A stretch of DNA of 64,000 nt from Nodosilinea sp. FACHB-131 (lineage in GTDB: Bacteria; Cyanobacteriota; Cyanobacteriia; Phormidesmidales; Phormidesmidaceae): assembly GCF_014695395.1 (NCBI RefSeq), contig NZ_JACJOF010000015.1, forward strand, positions 1-64,000, written 5' to 3'. The notes under the pieces were generated by a model that was not told the DNA's origin, did not search any database, and saw only the letters and a program-made list of their open reading frames with translations. Shown one piece after another: positions 42,101 to 50,310 of this stretch (positions are counted from its first letter, which is position 1; each line of letters begins with the position of its first letter). Both the position numbers and the translations under genes were made by a program.

Positions 42101-42686
42101 GGCTCGATTCCGCGATCGCGCCGTTCTCGACGCCATCCAGCGCACCCAGCAGCCCACCGACCTGGATAGCTGGGTACACACCCTGCGCGGCGTCAACAGC
42201 GGGTGGCTGAACTATTACCTCAAGCGTCCTTTGCAGGCGTTGCAGATTGGCGGGGCTATTCGCGCCAGCGATCGCCTCACCATGACGGCCACTCGCCTGC
42301 AAGCCGTCGATAACGAGTTCAAAGTTGTGGCCCAAAACGCCAACACCTACACTCTATCGGCAGTTTCTAAGCTGGGGGCCGGGCACGACTTCGTCAAAGT
42401 CACCGTCGAGAACGTGCCCGCCGAGGCCAACCAAGAGCTGAAGATCAACCTTCAGCCCGGCCTCAACACCCTGGATGTGGTTTCCAACGGTGCCCCCTTT
42501 AACGCCACCGTCACCTACGAAGGGCGTGTCAACGACAAACCCCTCCGCAGCCAGTACACCGTTCCCATGGCCCAGGGCATGCGGCTCACCGCCCCCAACC
42601 TCGAAGACGCCGGCACCCTCAAGGTCAGCGGCATCGAGCGGGTGCTGGGCGAAGTGCGCACCACTCAGCTAATCCAGGGGCAGTAG
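39156..42686 (+). CDS. LamG-like / LGFP-repeat / papain-like cysteine peptidase-fold protein
   Basis: An 1176-residue protein starting at ATG 39156, seven bases after AAGGAGA; a longer frame from 39009 has no family support. Residues about 1-215 look like a concanavalin/LamG domain (LNTWYVVSLVYDLDTLALMVDG in two parts). Residues about 240-490 hold four LGFP-type repeats (NLGAPASDE, AIGLPTAAQ, RWGFPVGHE, ALGFPTSSE). Residues about 495-610 resemble a C2-like sandwich. Next comes a papain-like fold candidate with Cys697 in GGNCFGMA, His791 in GAPHCIMP and Asp811 or Asn813 in VFDPNSG. The last 300 residues are unrecognised beta-rich sequence. No signal peptide is seen. A peptidase or transferase role is inference from the C-H-D order. 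Confidence 0.65.
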   Translation: MAALVVNYSLTSATTLANPDGTLPAVLTNCTEATGPGATALGTLDKALHFDTGASIQTTLSPGAITPNRFCIRVAFSANGPVTTRQNLVESTALPFAMFLEPGGTSDCFNLVVAVANSRVDWAIAHTTNRVALTLNTWYVVSLVYDLDTLALMVDGTVHAVTAFPNGGLKTGTGDKLWIGSWVDGLRWSFKGDIAAVQVYSDIPVELETALDAKRSTPEWFLTHKYNAIRPTLNLGNKVSDFYFDSAISSYVQPFEGGLISYTAAHGVAFEMHGSIHALYQGDSNLRRNLGAPASDEINGRRAGSRKSVFAQGCIYWSPQTGAVPVLGRLYLDYEMLGEGGSAIGLPTAAQTAVPGGVMQQFQGGRMYYRSGASNAFEVHGSILGKYDATGGVTRWGFPVGHESDVRRGSQVLGKVSHFESCTIYWSGATGAHIIYGDIRRKYLEVGGLQGALGFPTSSEEDIPSVSGPARYNTFQQGSILWFNGQLHVCYPFRFFIGRVDTKEEDRDFLDVDGQNDLYCRIAITVNGHRVYDKKLPEGDKHFSSANIKDVNFNVPYAVMPGDPNLNVQFQVEIWECDSGNLFGGDDDLLGRFTKDLNIRNAWGLRDNANGIFRASNFGPWMNFMDWSIKPQLGANTPLDFFSAINRGTPTVDFREYAAAFGDVDPNWEFDFGLIDDGLKALFYELVVKGVAAGGNCFGMATEAIYAYKDMSRLSRPLNRFGNWAEVENDFNVRQSYQVGADAVWWFVGQFLSGKTHNPVSVFNDTWDAHNRGLNPVICLSQNYDFTGAPHCIMPIAWRNTGTEMQIDVFDPNSGSSIRRIVIDPARNTFRYENGRVYEGGEWSGGRLHYMPFSVLNHRQRTPVWDAIMLLLGGVVLILGDSAETLSLTDENGNNLNAFKDTSRKVENLAGKFVPFPGFSGNNPIKGELLLGMQPKRSRLVPLDNVQLNNVSNLGLNADLRRNLGTPLSANVNPNLNVNLGAARFRDRAVLDAIQRTQQPTDLDSWVHTLRGVNSGWLNYYLKRPLQALQIGGAIRASDRLTMTATRLQAVDNEFKVVAQNANTYTLSAVSKLGAGHDFVKVTVENVPAEANQELKINLQPGLNTLDVVSNGAPFNATVTYEGRVNDKPLRSQYTVPMAQGMRLTAPNLEDAGTLKVSGIERVLGEVRTTQLIQGQ

Positions 42687-42722
42687 GGCAACAGTAGACA
42701 ACACAACAGAGACTCCAGGAAC

Positions 42723-42752
42723 AGCGATGGCTATTCAGTCATCGCTTTTTTT
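42723..42752 (+). terminator. Intrinsic terminator of the LGFP-repeat gene
   Basis: A stem AGCGATG (42723-42729) pairs with CATCGCT (42740-42746), followed by a run of T. It starts 37 bases after the stop codon. Confidence 0.8.
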
Positions 42753-42810
42753 ATTCAGCTATCCTCTTTTGCAAAGCAAACGGCGTTTGGCCTTACCCCT
42801 GCGATCGCCC

Positions 42811-42905
42811 CTGTCATTCGGGTAAAACAGCGTGAAACCCGAATGACAGCATGGCTCAAAGCCCCTCTCCCAAACTTGGGAGAGGGGTTTGGGGAGAGGG
42901 CAAAG
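42811..42905. repeat. Two adjacent palindromic repeats
   Basis: CTGTCATTCGGGT (42811-42823) pairs perfectly with 42837-42849. Right after it, CCCCTCTCCCAA (42862-42873) pairs with TTGGGAGAGGGG (42876-42887), followed by TTTGGGGAGAGGG. The second unit is related to the repeats at 38825. They separate the terminator from the AraC gene. Confidence 0.75.
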
Positions 42906-42975
42906 AGGTTTGGGCAGAGAACAGAGAAATATCCCACTGCGCTTAAATAGAGAATCTTCCCCTCTATAAGATGAC

Positions 42976-43815
42976 ATGGCCGCCAAAACGGAAGTTGCCC
43001 AATTGTGGCAGTCCAACCTGCCTGGCATTGAGCTGTTCAATGCCCAGCTCTACCGCCATACCTTTGCCAAGCACATGCACGAGGCCTACACCATTGGCTT
43101 CACCCATTTGGGCTTGGGCGGCTTTTTTTACCGAGGCGATCATCACTATGCCTGCCCCGGCAGCTTCAAACTGATCCATCCAGGCGAAGTGCATACTGGG
43201 CAGGTGCAGGCCGAAGCTGGCTGGGGCTTTCGCAACCTCTACATCAGCGTGCCAAAGATGCAGCAAATTTTGGCTCAGCTAGAGTGTCCGGGCCTGCCCT
43301 ACTTTGCGATCGCATTACAGACCAGCACCGACGCGGTTGGGCAGGCCATGTTCAACCGATTGTTTATCGCCCTCAGCCAGCCCGCGCTTCAGCTAGAGCG
43401 AGACTCCCTACTGTTGGAGTTGATGGCCCATTTAATCGATCGCTATGGCGACAGACAGCGCCAGTGGCAGCGGCCAGCGCCCAATAGCGCTTTGGCCAAG
43501 GTGCAAACCTACTTAGAAACCCACTACACCGAAAACATTTCTATCGATACTCTGGCCCAACAGGCGGGTCTCAGCCCCTTCTACTTAATTCGCAGCTTTC
43601 GGCAGCAGGTGGGCTTGCCGCCCCACAGCTACCAGCGCCACTGGCAGCTAGTGCAGGCCAAGCGGTCGCTCCACACCGACCAATCGATTGCTGATATTGC
43701 GATCGCCCACGGGTTTTACGACCAAAGCCACCTCAATCGCGCCTTTAAGCAGGCCTTTGGCGTCACCCCCGGCCAGTACCGCCAGGGCAATTTTGTCCAA
43801 GACTACGGCTCCTAA
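42976..43815 (+). CDS. AraC-family transcriptional regulator, next to a benzoate transporter
   Basis: A 279-residue regulator. The N-terminal AraC-type cupin binding domain (HTFAKHMHEAYTIGFTHLG, then KLIHPGEVHTGQ) is followed by two helix-turn-helix units: ISIDTLAQQAGLSPFYLIRSF, and IADIAIAHGFYDQSHLNRAFK with the end GVTPGQYRQ. The BenE-type transporter begins 143 bp downstream on the same strand, so the regulator probably controls it. Upstream lie palindromic repeats that isolate it from the previous gene. Confidence 0.9.
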   Translation: MAAKTEVAQLWQSNLPGIELFNAQLYRHTFAKHMHEAYTIGFTHLGLGGFFYRGDHHYACPGSFKLIHPGEVHTGQVQAEAGWGFRNLYISVPKMQQILAQLECPGLPYFAIALQTSTDAVGQAMFNRLFIALSQPALQLERDSLLLELMAHLIDRYGDRQRQWQRPAPNSALAKVQTYLETHYTENISIDTLAQQAGLSPFYLIRSFRQQVGLPPHSYQRHWQLVQAKRSLHTDQSIADIAIAHGFYDQSHLNRAFKQAFGVTPGQYRQGNFVQDYGS

Positions 43816-43875
43816 GCTTCGGTAGGCTGACTACGCAATCCGAATTCAAAAACTTTCATTGGGAGTAAATACCTC

Positions 43876-43903
43876 GTAGGGGTACAGCTTGCTGCACCCC
43901 TAC
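43876..43903. repeat. GTAGGGGT...ACCCCTAC palindromic repeat
   Basis: Arms GTAGGGGT (43876-43883) and ACCCCTAC (43896-43903) surround a GC-rich loop with further partial pairing (CAGCTTGCTG). It lies between the AraC and BenE genes. It is a common form of cyanobacterial dispersed repeat and could also act as a weak hairpin in the transcript. Confidence 0.6.
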
Positions 43904-43958
43904 AAACACAAGAATAACAAACAGAATTCGGCGGAAGATCTACCTTTGGGCGAAGAAT

Positions 43959-45134
43959 ATGGTGGCGAAAGGTATATTCAACGACATTTCTCTCTCAGCG
44001 ATCATCGCGGGTTTTGTCACCGTACTGGTGGGCTTTACCAGCTCAGCGGTGATTGTGTTCCAGGCCGCCCAGGCACTCAATGCCACCCCAGCCGAAATCG
44101 CTTCCTGGATGTGGGCTCTGGGCCTAGGCATGGGCCTCACCTGCATTGGCCTTTCCCTGCGCTACCGCGCCCCCGTCGTCACCGCCTGGTCTACCCCCGG
44201 TGCCGCCCTGCTGATCACCTCCGCCGTCGGGGTGCCCATGGCCGAAGCAATCGGGGCCTTTTTGGTCTCTGGAGTGCTGATTACCCTGGCCGGGTTCACC
44301 GGCTGGTTTGAGCGGTTGATGAACCGCATTCCCCTATCGCTGGCGGCGGGTATGCTGGCCGGGGTGCTGCTGCGCTTTGGGTTAGATGTGTTTACCGCCA
44401 TGCAAACCCAGTTTGCAATGACCTTTGCCATGTTTTGCACCTACCTGGCAATGCGCCGCCTGAAGCCGCGCTATGCCGTGGTGGGCGCGCTAGCGGTGGG
44501 GATTGTGATCGCCGCCCTGCAAAACCTGATCCAATTTGATACCGTCACCCTGCAACTGGCCCGCCCCGTTTTGATGGCCCCACAGTTCTCCCTCGGGGCC
44601 ATCATCGGCGTTGCCCTACCGCTGTTTATAGTCACCATGGCTTCCCAAAACATTCCGGGAGTCGCCGTGCTGCGAGCTTCCGGCTACACCTCAGTTCCCA
44701 TCTCTCCCATCATTGGCTGGACGGGAGCAGCCAACGTAATCCTGGCGCCCTTTGGAGGTTTTGCGCTGAATTTGGCCGCCATCACCGCCGCCATTTGCAT
44801 GGGCCGCGAAGCCCACGAAGACCCTGATAAGCGGTATGTAGCCGCGATCGCCGCCGGTTTCTTCTATCTACTCATCGGCCTCTTCGGAGCCACCGTCGCC
44901 GCAGTATTCGCCGCCTTTCCGCAAGAACTGGTACTGGCGATCGCCGGGTTAGCCCTGCTCGGCACCATCGGCAACGGCCTCTTCACCGCCCTACGCGACG
45001 AAACCCAGCGCGAACCCGCCCTCATCACCTTCCTCGTCACCGCCTCCGGCATCACCCTCCTCGGCATCGGCTCCGCCTTCTGGGGCCTAATCGCCGGAGT
45101 CTTCGCCCTCCTCCTAACCACCCACCGCAACTAA
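43959..45134 (+). CDS. benE: BenE-family benzoate/proton symporter
   Basis: A 391-residue membrane protein with about 11-12 hydrophobic segments. It shows the BenE family style: IIAGFVTVLVGFTSSAVIVFQAA in two parts, WMWALGLGMGLTCIGLSLRYRAPVVTAWSTPGAALL in parts, then VTMASQNIPGVAVLRASGY. BenE proteins import benzoate with protons. No benzoate-degrading genes are nearby, except that the dienelactone hydrolase 7 kb away could belong to an aromatic pathway. It is preceded by a matching AraC regulator. Confidence 0.88.
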   Translation: MVAKGIFNDISLSAIIAGFVTVLVGFTSSAVIVFQAAQALNATPAEIASWMWALGLGMGLTCIGLSLRYRAPVVTAWSTPGAALLITSAVGVPMAEAIGAFLVSGVLITLAGFTGWFERLMNRIPLSLAAGMLAGVLLRFGLDVFTAMQTQFAMTFAMFCTYLAMRRLKPRYAVVGALAVGIVIAALQNLIQFDTVTLQLARPVLMAPQFSLGAIIGVALPLFIVTMASQNIPGVAVLRASGYTSVPISPIIGWTGAANVILAPFGGFALNLAAITAAICMGREAHEDPDKRYVAAIAAGFFYLLIGLFGATVAAVFAAFPQELVLAIAGLALLGTIGNGLFTALRDETQREPALITFLVTASGITLLGIGSAFWGLIAGVFALLLTTHRN

Positions 45135-45140
45135 ACCCCC

Positions 45141-45172
45141 TACCCATCTACCCATCTACCCATCTACCCATC
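45141..45172 (+). repeat. Four tandem copies of TACCCATC
   Basis: A perfect octamer microsatellite directly after the BenE gene, continuing into a degenerate pyrimidine-rich spacer up to 45195. Similar CCCATCCA-type spacers occur at 56985-57024 and 58720-58760, just ahead of start codons. It resembles the short tandemly repeated sequences of filamentous cyanobacteria. Confidence 0.8.
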
Positions 45173-45195
45173 CACCCTCTTCCCCTCCCACTCCC

Positions 45196-45867
45196 CTACC
45201 CCCTCAACCGCCGCCGCTCAAACTCCCTCAACCGTCGCTCAAACTGCTGCCAGTGGCCATCCATATCATCCAGCGAAACCTCAAACAGCTGGGCCGGTTG
45301 ATCGGCCAGGGCGATCGCCACCAGTCCCTTTTGCACCGCCAGCCCAAAATCTGCATAGACCTGATGAGCCGCCTCTCGATAGGCCGCAATTTGCAAAAAA
45401 TAATCCCCCAACCACTGGGGTTGCTTGGGTCGCAGCGCCGTTTTCCAGTCGCACAGGTGCAGCTCACCTTTCACCACCACCAGCGCATCCGGAATGCCCA
45501 CAAACCCCACCGGATGCCACACCGCCCCTTCCACCAACAGCACCTCATCTACCTGATCCAGCACCGGCAAGACTGACTCCCAATAGCCTGCCAAATCAGT
45601 CGGAATCTCTACCGTTGCGCCGTTCAGGTAGGCCGCGATCTGTTTGTGCAACCGCGTACCCGCCGAAGACGCCTTGCCCGAAATCTGTTGGGCAGCTTCA
45701 ACCCCGACCCGTTGCCGCCAGCGCTGCAGGGCATCCCGCGATTCCTGAGGCTTGGTGGCCGACAGCACGGTGGTCACACCGGGGTAGCAGCACCCCTCCA
45801 CCTCGTAGAGCATTTTGCGATCGCGGCGCACCCGTTTGGCCACATAGCGAGGAAGTTGAGGCACCAT
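45196..45867 (-). CDS. PD-(D/E)XK nuclease-like protein (MGME1-type)
   Basis: A 223-residue protein when started at ATG 45867 (MVPQLPRYVAKRVRRD); a frame from 45933 adds 22 non-family residues. The nuclease core is visible: PGVTTVLSAT, then SSAGTRLHKQI, EGAVWHPVGFVGIPDALV and LHLCDWKTA, followed by the helix YFLQIAAYREAA. The Glu, Asp in GIPD, and D-x-K give a complete PD-(D/E)XK site. The order resembles the MGME1/RecB-like single-strand exonuclease family. Its cellular role is unknown. It ends next to the tandem repeat spacer, convergent with BenE. Confidence 0.75.
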   Translation of the reverse strand: MVPQLPRYVAKRVRRDRKMLYEVEGCCYPGVTTVLSATKPQESRDALQRWRQRVGVEAAQQISGKASSAGTRLHKQIAAYLNGATVEIPTDLAGYWESVLPVLDQVDEVLLVEGAVWHPVGFVGIPDALVVVKGELHLCDWKTALRPKQPQWLGDYFLQIAAYREAAHQVYADFGLAVQKGLVAIALADQPAQLFEVSLDDMDGHWQQFERRLREFERRRLRG

Positions 45868-46041
45868 AGTCGATTTGGTAGTGACGCTGAAATTGTAGCC
45901 ACCAACCCGCTCTTCCTGATGGCACGATCTCATATCAAGTTTCGCAATTCTTTTTTCAAGACCAAATAAGAGCTATTCTAGTCTCAATATGAGATCAGGT
46001 GATTGCTCTGGTCTAGGTTTACGCCAAGACCTTAAGACGCT

Positions 46042-46077
46042 AAAAAATTCGGGTGTCTCTAGCGCTAAAGACACCCG
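46042..46077 (-). terminator. Intrinsic terminator of the 82-residue protein gene
   Basis: Arms CGGGTGTCT (46050-46058) and AGACACCCG (46069-46077) form a 9-bp stem. On the minus strand the stem is followed by a T-run (46042-46047). It lies about 100 bases after the stop at 46179. Confidence 0.8.
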
Positions 46078-46178
46078 CATATAGTTCATTGACGCGATCG
46101 CCTAGGTCAGAAAGCCAGCAGCGATCGCTTTAGCTTAAACATATCCTTGGTCAAGGGTTTCTATGCAAACCTTGACGC

Positions 46179-46427
46179 CTAGATTTCTAAACCTTGTTTA
46201 GTTTGTTTGAGCTGCTTATACAGCGATTGAATTTGCTCAAAAGCCTCATCGGGCGAGAGCTTGCCACCAGTTTGTAACCCCGAAATGTAACCAACTCGGT
46301 TAGCAAACTCTTGTAGGTTGGCGTTAAACACAAGGTGTTGAGGCGAAAACGTACCGTAATAAGAGCTTTTCGGAGAAATAAATCCGTCCAAATCGCGTCG
46401 GTTGTTAGCAGAGCCAGAATAGGCCAT
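46179..46427 (-). CDS. Small conserved cyanobacterial protein (DUF7219-like)
   Basis: An 82-residue protein with the pattern GFISPKSSYYGTFSPQHLVF, then ANLQEFANRVGYISGLQTGGKL and SPDEAFEQIQSLYKQLKQTK. I recognise this as a small conserved cyanobacterial family, probably the one called DUF7219. The function is unknown. It is soluble, with two helices in the second half. It stands alone, with its own terminator downstream and a 130-bp gap to the trmFO gene end upstream. Confidence 0.7.
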   Translation of the reverse strand: MAYSGSANNRRDLDGFISPKSSYYGTFSPQHLVFNANLQEFANRVGYISGLQTGGKLSPDEAFEQIQSLYKQLKQTKQGLEI

Positions 46428-46558
46428 AGGGCATAAATAACCTTCTCTTAAACAAAACTAGATTTTCCTTTAATCTTAGACACGATAGCCTAGCCCATTG
46501 GGTTTTTGCAACGAAGATTATTGCAAATCTACCCTAGGAATTAGAGCTACTGCCTTGC

Positions 46559-47944
46559 TTAGGCCGTAGCCATCAGCGAACTCTGAACCAAATCAAGACC
46601 ATGCTCGCTGGCCCAGGTATGGAGATCGTTAAAGGCGCGATCGCGGTACTGTCCATAGCGTTCCCGTTTGTTGCGCACCTTCACCGGCAGCGGCGGCAAA
46701 ATGCCAAAGTTGGGCGGCATTGGTTGAAAGTGCTTGGGCTCCGCCGAGGTAATAAAATCGATCAGCGCCCCCAGCATCATCGTTACCGGCAAACTTAGCA
46801 GCTCTTGGCCCTGGGCCAGACGGGCCGCATTGGTTCCCGCCAGCCAGCCCCCGGCCACCGCCGCCGTGTAGCCCTCGGTGCCCACCAGCTGCCCCGCCGC
46901 CAGCAGCGTGGGCCGCGCCTTAAATTGCAGCGTGTTGTGCAGCAGCTCCGGCGAATTCAAAAACGTGTTGCGGTGCATCACCCCCATGCGCACAAACTCG
47001 GCATTCTCCAAACCCGGAATGAGGCGAAACACTCGCGACTGTTCGCCCCAGCGCAGATTCGTTTGAAAGCCCACCATGTTCCACAGCTGGCCGCTTTTGT
47101 CTTCCTGACGCAGCTGCACCACGGCGTAGGGTTTCTTGCTCTTATTCTCTGGGTCTTTGAAATCGCCTAGGCGCGCGTCAAATAGCCCCACGGGCTTGAG
47201 TGGGCCGTAGCGCATGGTGTCTTCGCCACGCCGCGCCATTTCTTCAATCGGCAGACAGGCCTCAAAAAACTTAGCTGTTTCGCGCTCAAAATCCTTGAGT
47301 TCGGCCTGCTCGGCGTTGCACAGCTCAGTCCAAAAGTGCAGGTACTGCTCTCGGTTCATGGGGCAGTTGAGGTAGGCGGCCTCGCCTCGGTCGTAGCGAG
47401 AGGCCATAAACGCCACCGACTGATCGATGCTGTCGCCCACCACAATGGGGCTGGCGGCATCAAAAAAGCTCATGTAGCCCTGGCCGGTAAACCGCTCTAG
47501 CTCGACCGACAGCGCATCGCTGGTCAGGGGGCCAGTGGTGAGCACCACAATGCCATCGTCGGGAATGCTCGTCACCTCATCGCGCCGTAGCTCAATCAAC
47601 GGGTGACGCTCTAGGGTTTCGGTTAGGTCTTGGCTAAAGATGCCGCGATCGACCGCCAGAGCACCGCCCGCAGGTACCTGGTGCTGGTCGGCTTTGCCGA
47701 TGACCACTGAGCCGAGCTGGCGCAGCTCTTCGTGGAGCAAACCCGAGGCGCGATCGCTCGCCATTGCCCCAAAGGAGTTGCTGCACACTAGCTCGGCCAC
47801 ATGCTCGCTGTGGTGGGCAGGGGATTTCTTCTGGGGACGCATTTCGTGCAGCACCACGGGCACCCCGGCCTGGACAATCTGCCAGGCGGCCTCGGTACCG
47901 GCCAGCCCGCCGCCGATCACATGAATGGGGTCTGGGGTTTGCAC
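46559..47944 (-). CDS. trmFO: Methylenetetrahydrofolate-tRNA (uracil-54-C5)-methyltransferase TrmFO
   Basis: A 461-residue folate/FAD-dependent tRNA methyltransferase that makes ribothymidine at position 54 of the T-loop. The FAD site [17 protein letters not shown] lies at residues about 8-24. Family blocks follow: [29 protein letters not shown] in parts, [22 protein letters not shown], and [20 protein letters not shown]. The length is normal and no lesion is seen. It is monocistronic on the minus strand. Confidence 0.96.
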   Translation of the reverse strand: MQTPDPIHVIGGGLAGTEAAWQIVQAGVPVVLHEMRPQKKSPAHHSEHVAELVCSNSFGAMASDRASGLLHEELRQLGSVVIGKADQHQVPAGGALAVDRGIFSQDLTETLERHPLIELRRDEVTSIPDDGIVVLTTGPLTSDALSVELERFTGQGYMSFFDAASPIVVGDSIDQSVAFMASRYDRGEAAYLNCPMNREQYLHFWTELCNAEQAELKDFERETAKFFEACLPIEEMARRGEDTMRYGPLKPVGLFDARLGDFKDPENKSKKPYAVVQLRQEDKSGQLWNMVGFQTNLRWGEQSRVFRLIPGLENAEFVRMGVMHRNTFLNSPELLHNTLQFKARPTLLAAGQLVGTEGYTAAVAGGWLAGTNAARLAQGQELLSLPVTMMLGALIDFITSAEPKHFQPMPPNFGILPPLPVKVRNKRERYGQYRDRAFNDLHTWASEHGLDLVQSSLMATA

Positions 47945-48204
47945 TGCGTAGCCCTCAAAACTCAGCTTTTCTAGGATAACGGGTTCTAGCCTGTTAAAGG
48001 CGTTTCAATTCTTCGGATAGCCGAAGAATGCATGAGTATCTAAGAAGATTAAACTCATCACATGTAATCCTCAAACCTTCCGATGGCTCATTGAAGTCAT
48101 GGGGTAGTGGCTATAAAAAGGTGTCTTTCTATAGAACTTGATAATCGCAAGTAATGACTCGAAAAATTATAGTATTCTTGACATAGAGTAATTCGGGAAT
48201 TTTC

Positions 48205-50168
48205 ATGACATCTAATAATAAACATATTGAAGATTACCTAAATTATTATTTTGCTCCTGAATTTGATGCAAACTTTGCCGTAATGATAAGCGGTGACTGG
48301 GGAACTGGCAAAACATGGTTTATCAAACAGTATTACAAAGATTTCGAAGAATTAAGGAATGGAAAAGAAAAAAAGTTCGCTTTGTTTACGTTAGCTTGAA
48401 TGGATTAACATCATTCGCAGAAATAGAAGACCAGATCTTTGGGCAACTACATCCATTTAGAGCATCAAAAGGTTTTGTTTTAGCAAGCAAACTCTTTAAA
48501 GGTATTCTTAGATCAAGCATTCGGTTAGACTTGGATTTTGACAAAGACTCAAGTAACGATGGCAGTATAAATACTGCATTTTTGGAGGCCGTATCCGATG
48601 GTTCCTCTGAAAAATCTAGCGACTACTTCATAATATTTGATGATCTTGAAAGATGCAGAATAGAAATAGAAGCAATTTTGGGATACATTAACCTTTTGGT
48701 TGAACATCAAAAGGTTAAGTCAGTTCTAGTTGCCCATGAGAATGAAGTTGACAAAATAACTGTTGAATCAGAAAATTCGAACAAGATTAAAGATTCTAAA
48801 TACAGAAAGATTAAAGAGAAAGTTATTGGGAAAAGTTTTCAAATTTCAGTCAATTTTGAGCAAGTGACTGATGTTTTTATCAATAATGTTAAAGACAAGT
48901 TTTTAAGAAGCTATCTAGCTGAAAGAAAAAATCTAATCTTAGATATTCTTGAAATCTCTGGAGATAAAAATTTAAGATTTATTCAGCACTCGCTCTGGGA
49001 CTTTGAAAGATTGTTTTTGCAGGGATTAAATTATTTTTCCACAAAAAAAGAGCTGCTTGATGACATTCTAATGACTTTTCTTGCACTATTTTTCGAGGTT
49101 AGGTCTGGTCGAATCATTCCAGAAGACATTCGAGATATAGAAATGTTCCCATTTCGCTTATACCAAAAAAGTAAAAACGAAAAAACAGCTAACTCTCGTC
49201 CTATTGATGCGTGCATAGACAAGTATTCGTTTCTGCGATACAAATATTCTATATTAGGAGCAGATAATTGGATTCAATTTTTGCAGAACGGTTATCTAGA
49301 AGAAAGTAAAATATTTGATGCCATTGAAAAAAGCGAGTACTTTGCCGAAGAAAACACAGAGGAATGGATTCAGCTTTATCACTATAGAGAAATAGAAGAT
49401 GACAGATTTACAAACTTGTTGAGTTCTGTAATCAGGGATTGGAGAAGTAGGACATACGAAATTCCTCCTAAAGTAATTCACGTGAGCGGAATTTTTCTAA
49501 GGCTTTCCAAACTAGACTTGTTTCAAGAAAGCCTTGATTGGATTGTTGCTGATTCAAAGAATTATATTGATTATTTAGATGAACAAGGAATTCTCAAGAA
49601 CTATTCCGACATGAATCTCTCTGACAATTGGGATAATTTGGTTTTTGCAGCACACGAAACACCTCAATTTAAAGAGATTTTCTCCTACTTTAAGGAAAAA
49701 CTTTCTAGTGCATCCAAGGCAAATCTGTCAGAAGAAGCTTTAGAGCTTTTAGGCATTTTAATTGAGAACCCAGGCAAATTTTGGAGAAAAATCAGCCTGG
49801 GGCATATGTATGATTCTTCAGAGATTCAAGAAAAGCAGTATCATAATATACCTATTCTGGCAGAAGTTAATCCTCGTAATTTTGTTGATGCAATTCTGTC
49901 TGTCCGCAACAAAGACAAGCTTCTGGTAGGCTATTCCATCAAAGACAGATATAAATTTCAGTCCTTCCCAGGTAACTGTGATCTGATTTCAGAATTAGAT
50001 TTTTTGCGAGAAGTTAAGTTAATACTTACGCAGGAGTGCGAAAATAGGCATGACAAACCTAGTGGATATAACTTAAATCTAATTGCAAAAGAATATTTGG
50101 AGCCAGCCATTAATAAACTCGAAGAACTTTCAAATTTATTAAAGCAATCTGTTGACCTCACTCATTGA
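48205..50168 (+). CDS. KAP-like P-loop NTPase, coding sequence split at an A AAA AAG heptamer
   Basis: The first frame (48205-48399, 64 residues) carries the Walker A GDWGTGKTW at 30-38 and ends at TGA 48397-48399. The -1 frame continues the protein to TGA 50166-50168, with VRFVYVSLNGLTSFAEIE, Walker B region YFIIFDDLERC and a long helical C-terminus. The two join exactly at A AAA AAG (48369-48375), in the right register for a tandem -1 slip. The product would be about 654 residues. AGGA at 48355-48358 lies ten bases upstream of the slip site, as in known bacterial frameshift signals. The gene is far more AT-rich than its neighbours and lacks HIP1 sites, so it is probably acquired. KAP-like NTPases occur in defence islands. 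A simple inactivating indel or sequencing error in the A7 run is the alternative. Confidence 0.75.
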
Positions 50169-50310
50169 GATAATGTTACCAGGAAGAATTTCTACTCGAA
50201 CTAGTGCAGACACGCTACAGACTATAGATTACCTAACATCCTTAAGAAGGGGATTGGGTAATCACCCTTAATTAGAGGCGAAGGGATCTTTCCTCAGCAG
50301 ATCTTCCGAG

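Noticed and set aside
45926-45996. 10-bp inverted repeat GATCTCATAT / ATATGAGATC with a 51-base gap upstream of the nuclease gene
   Set aside because: The gap is long and there is no supporting context; it could be chance or a remote operator.
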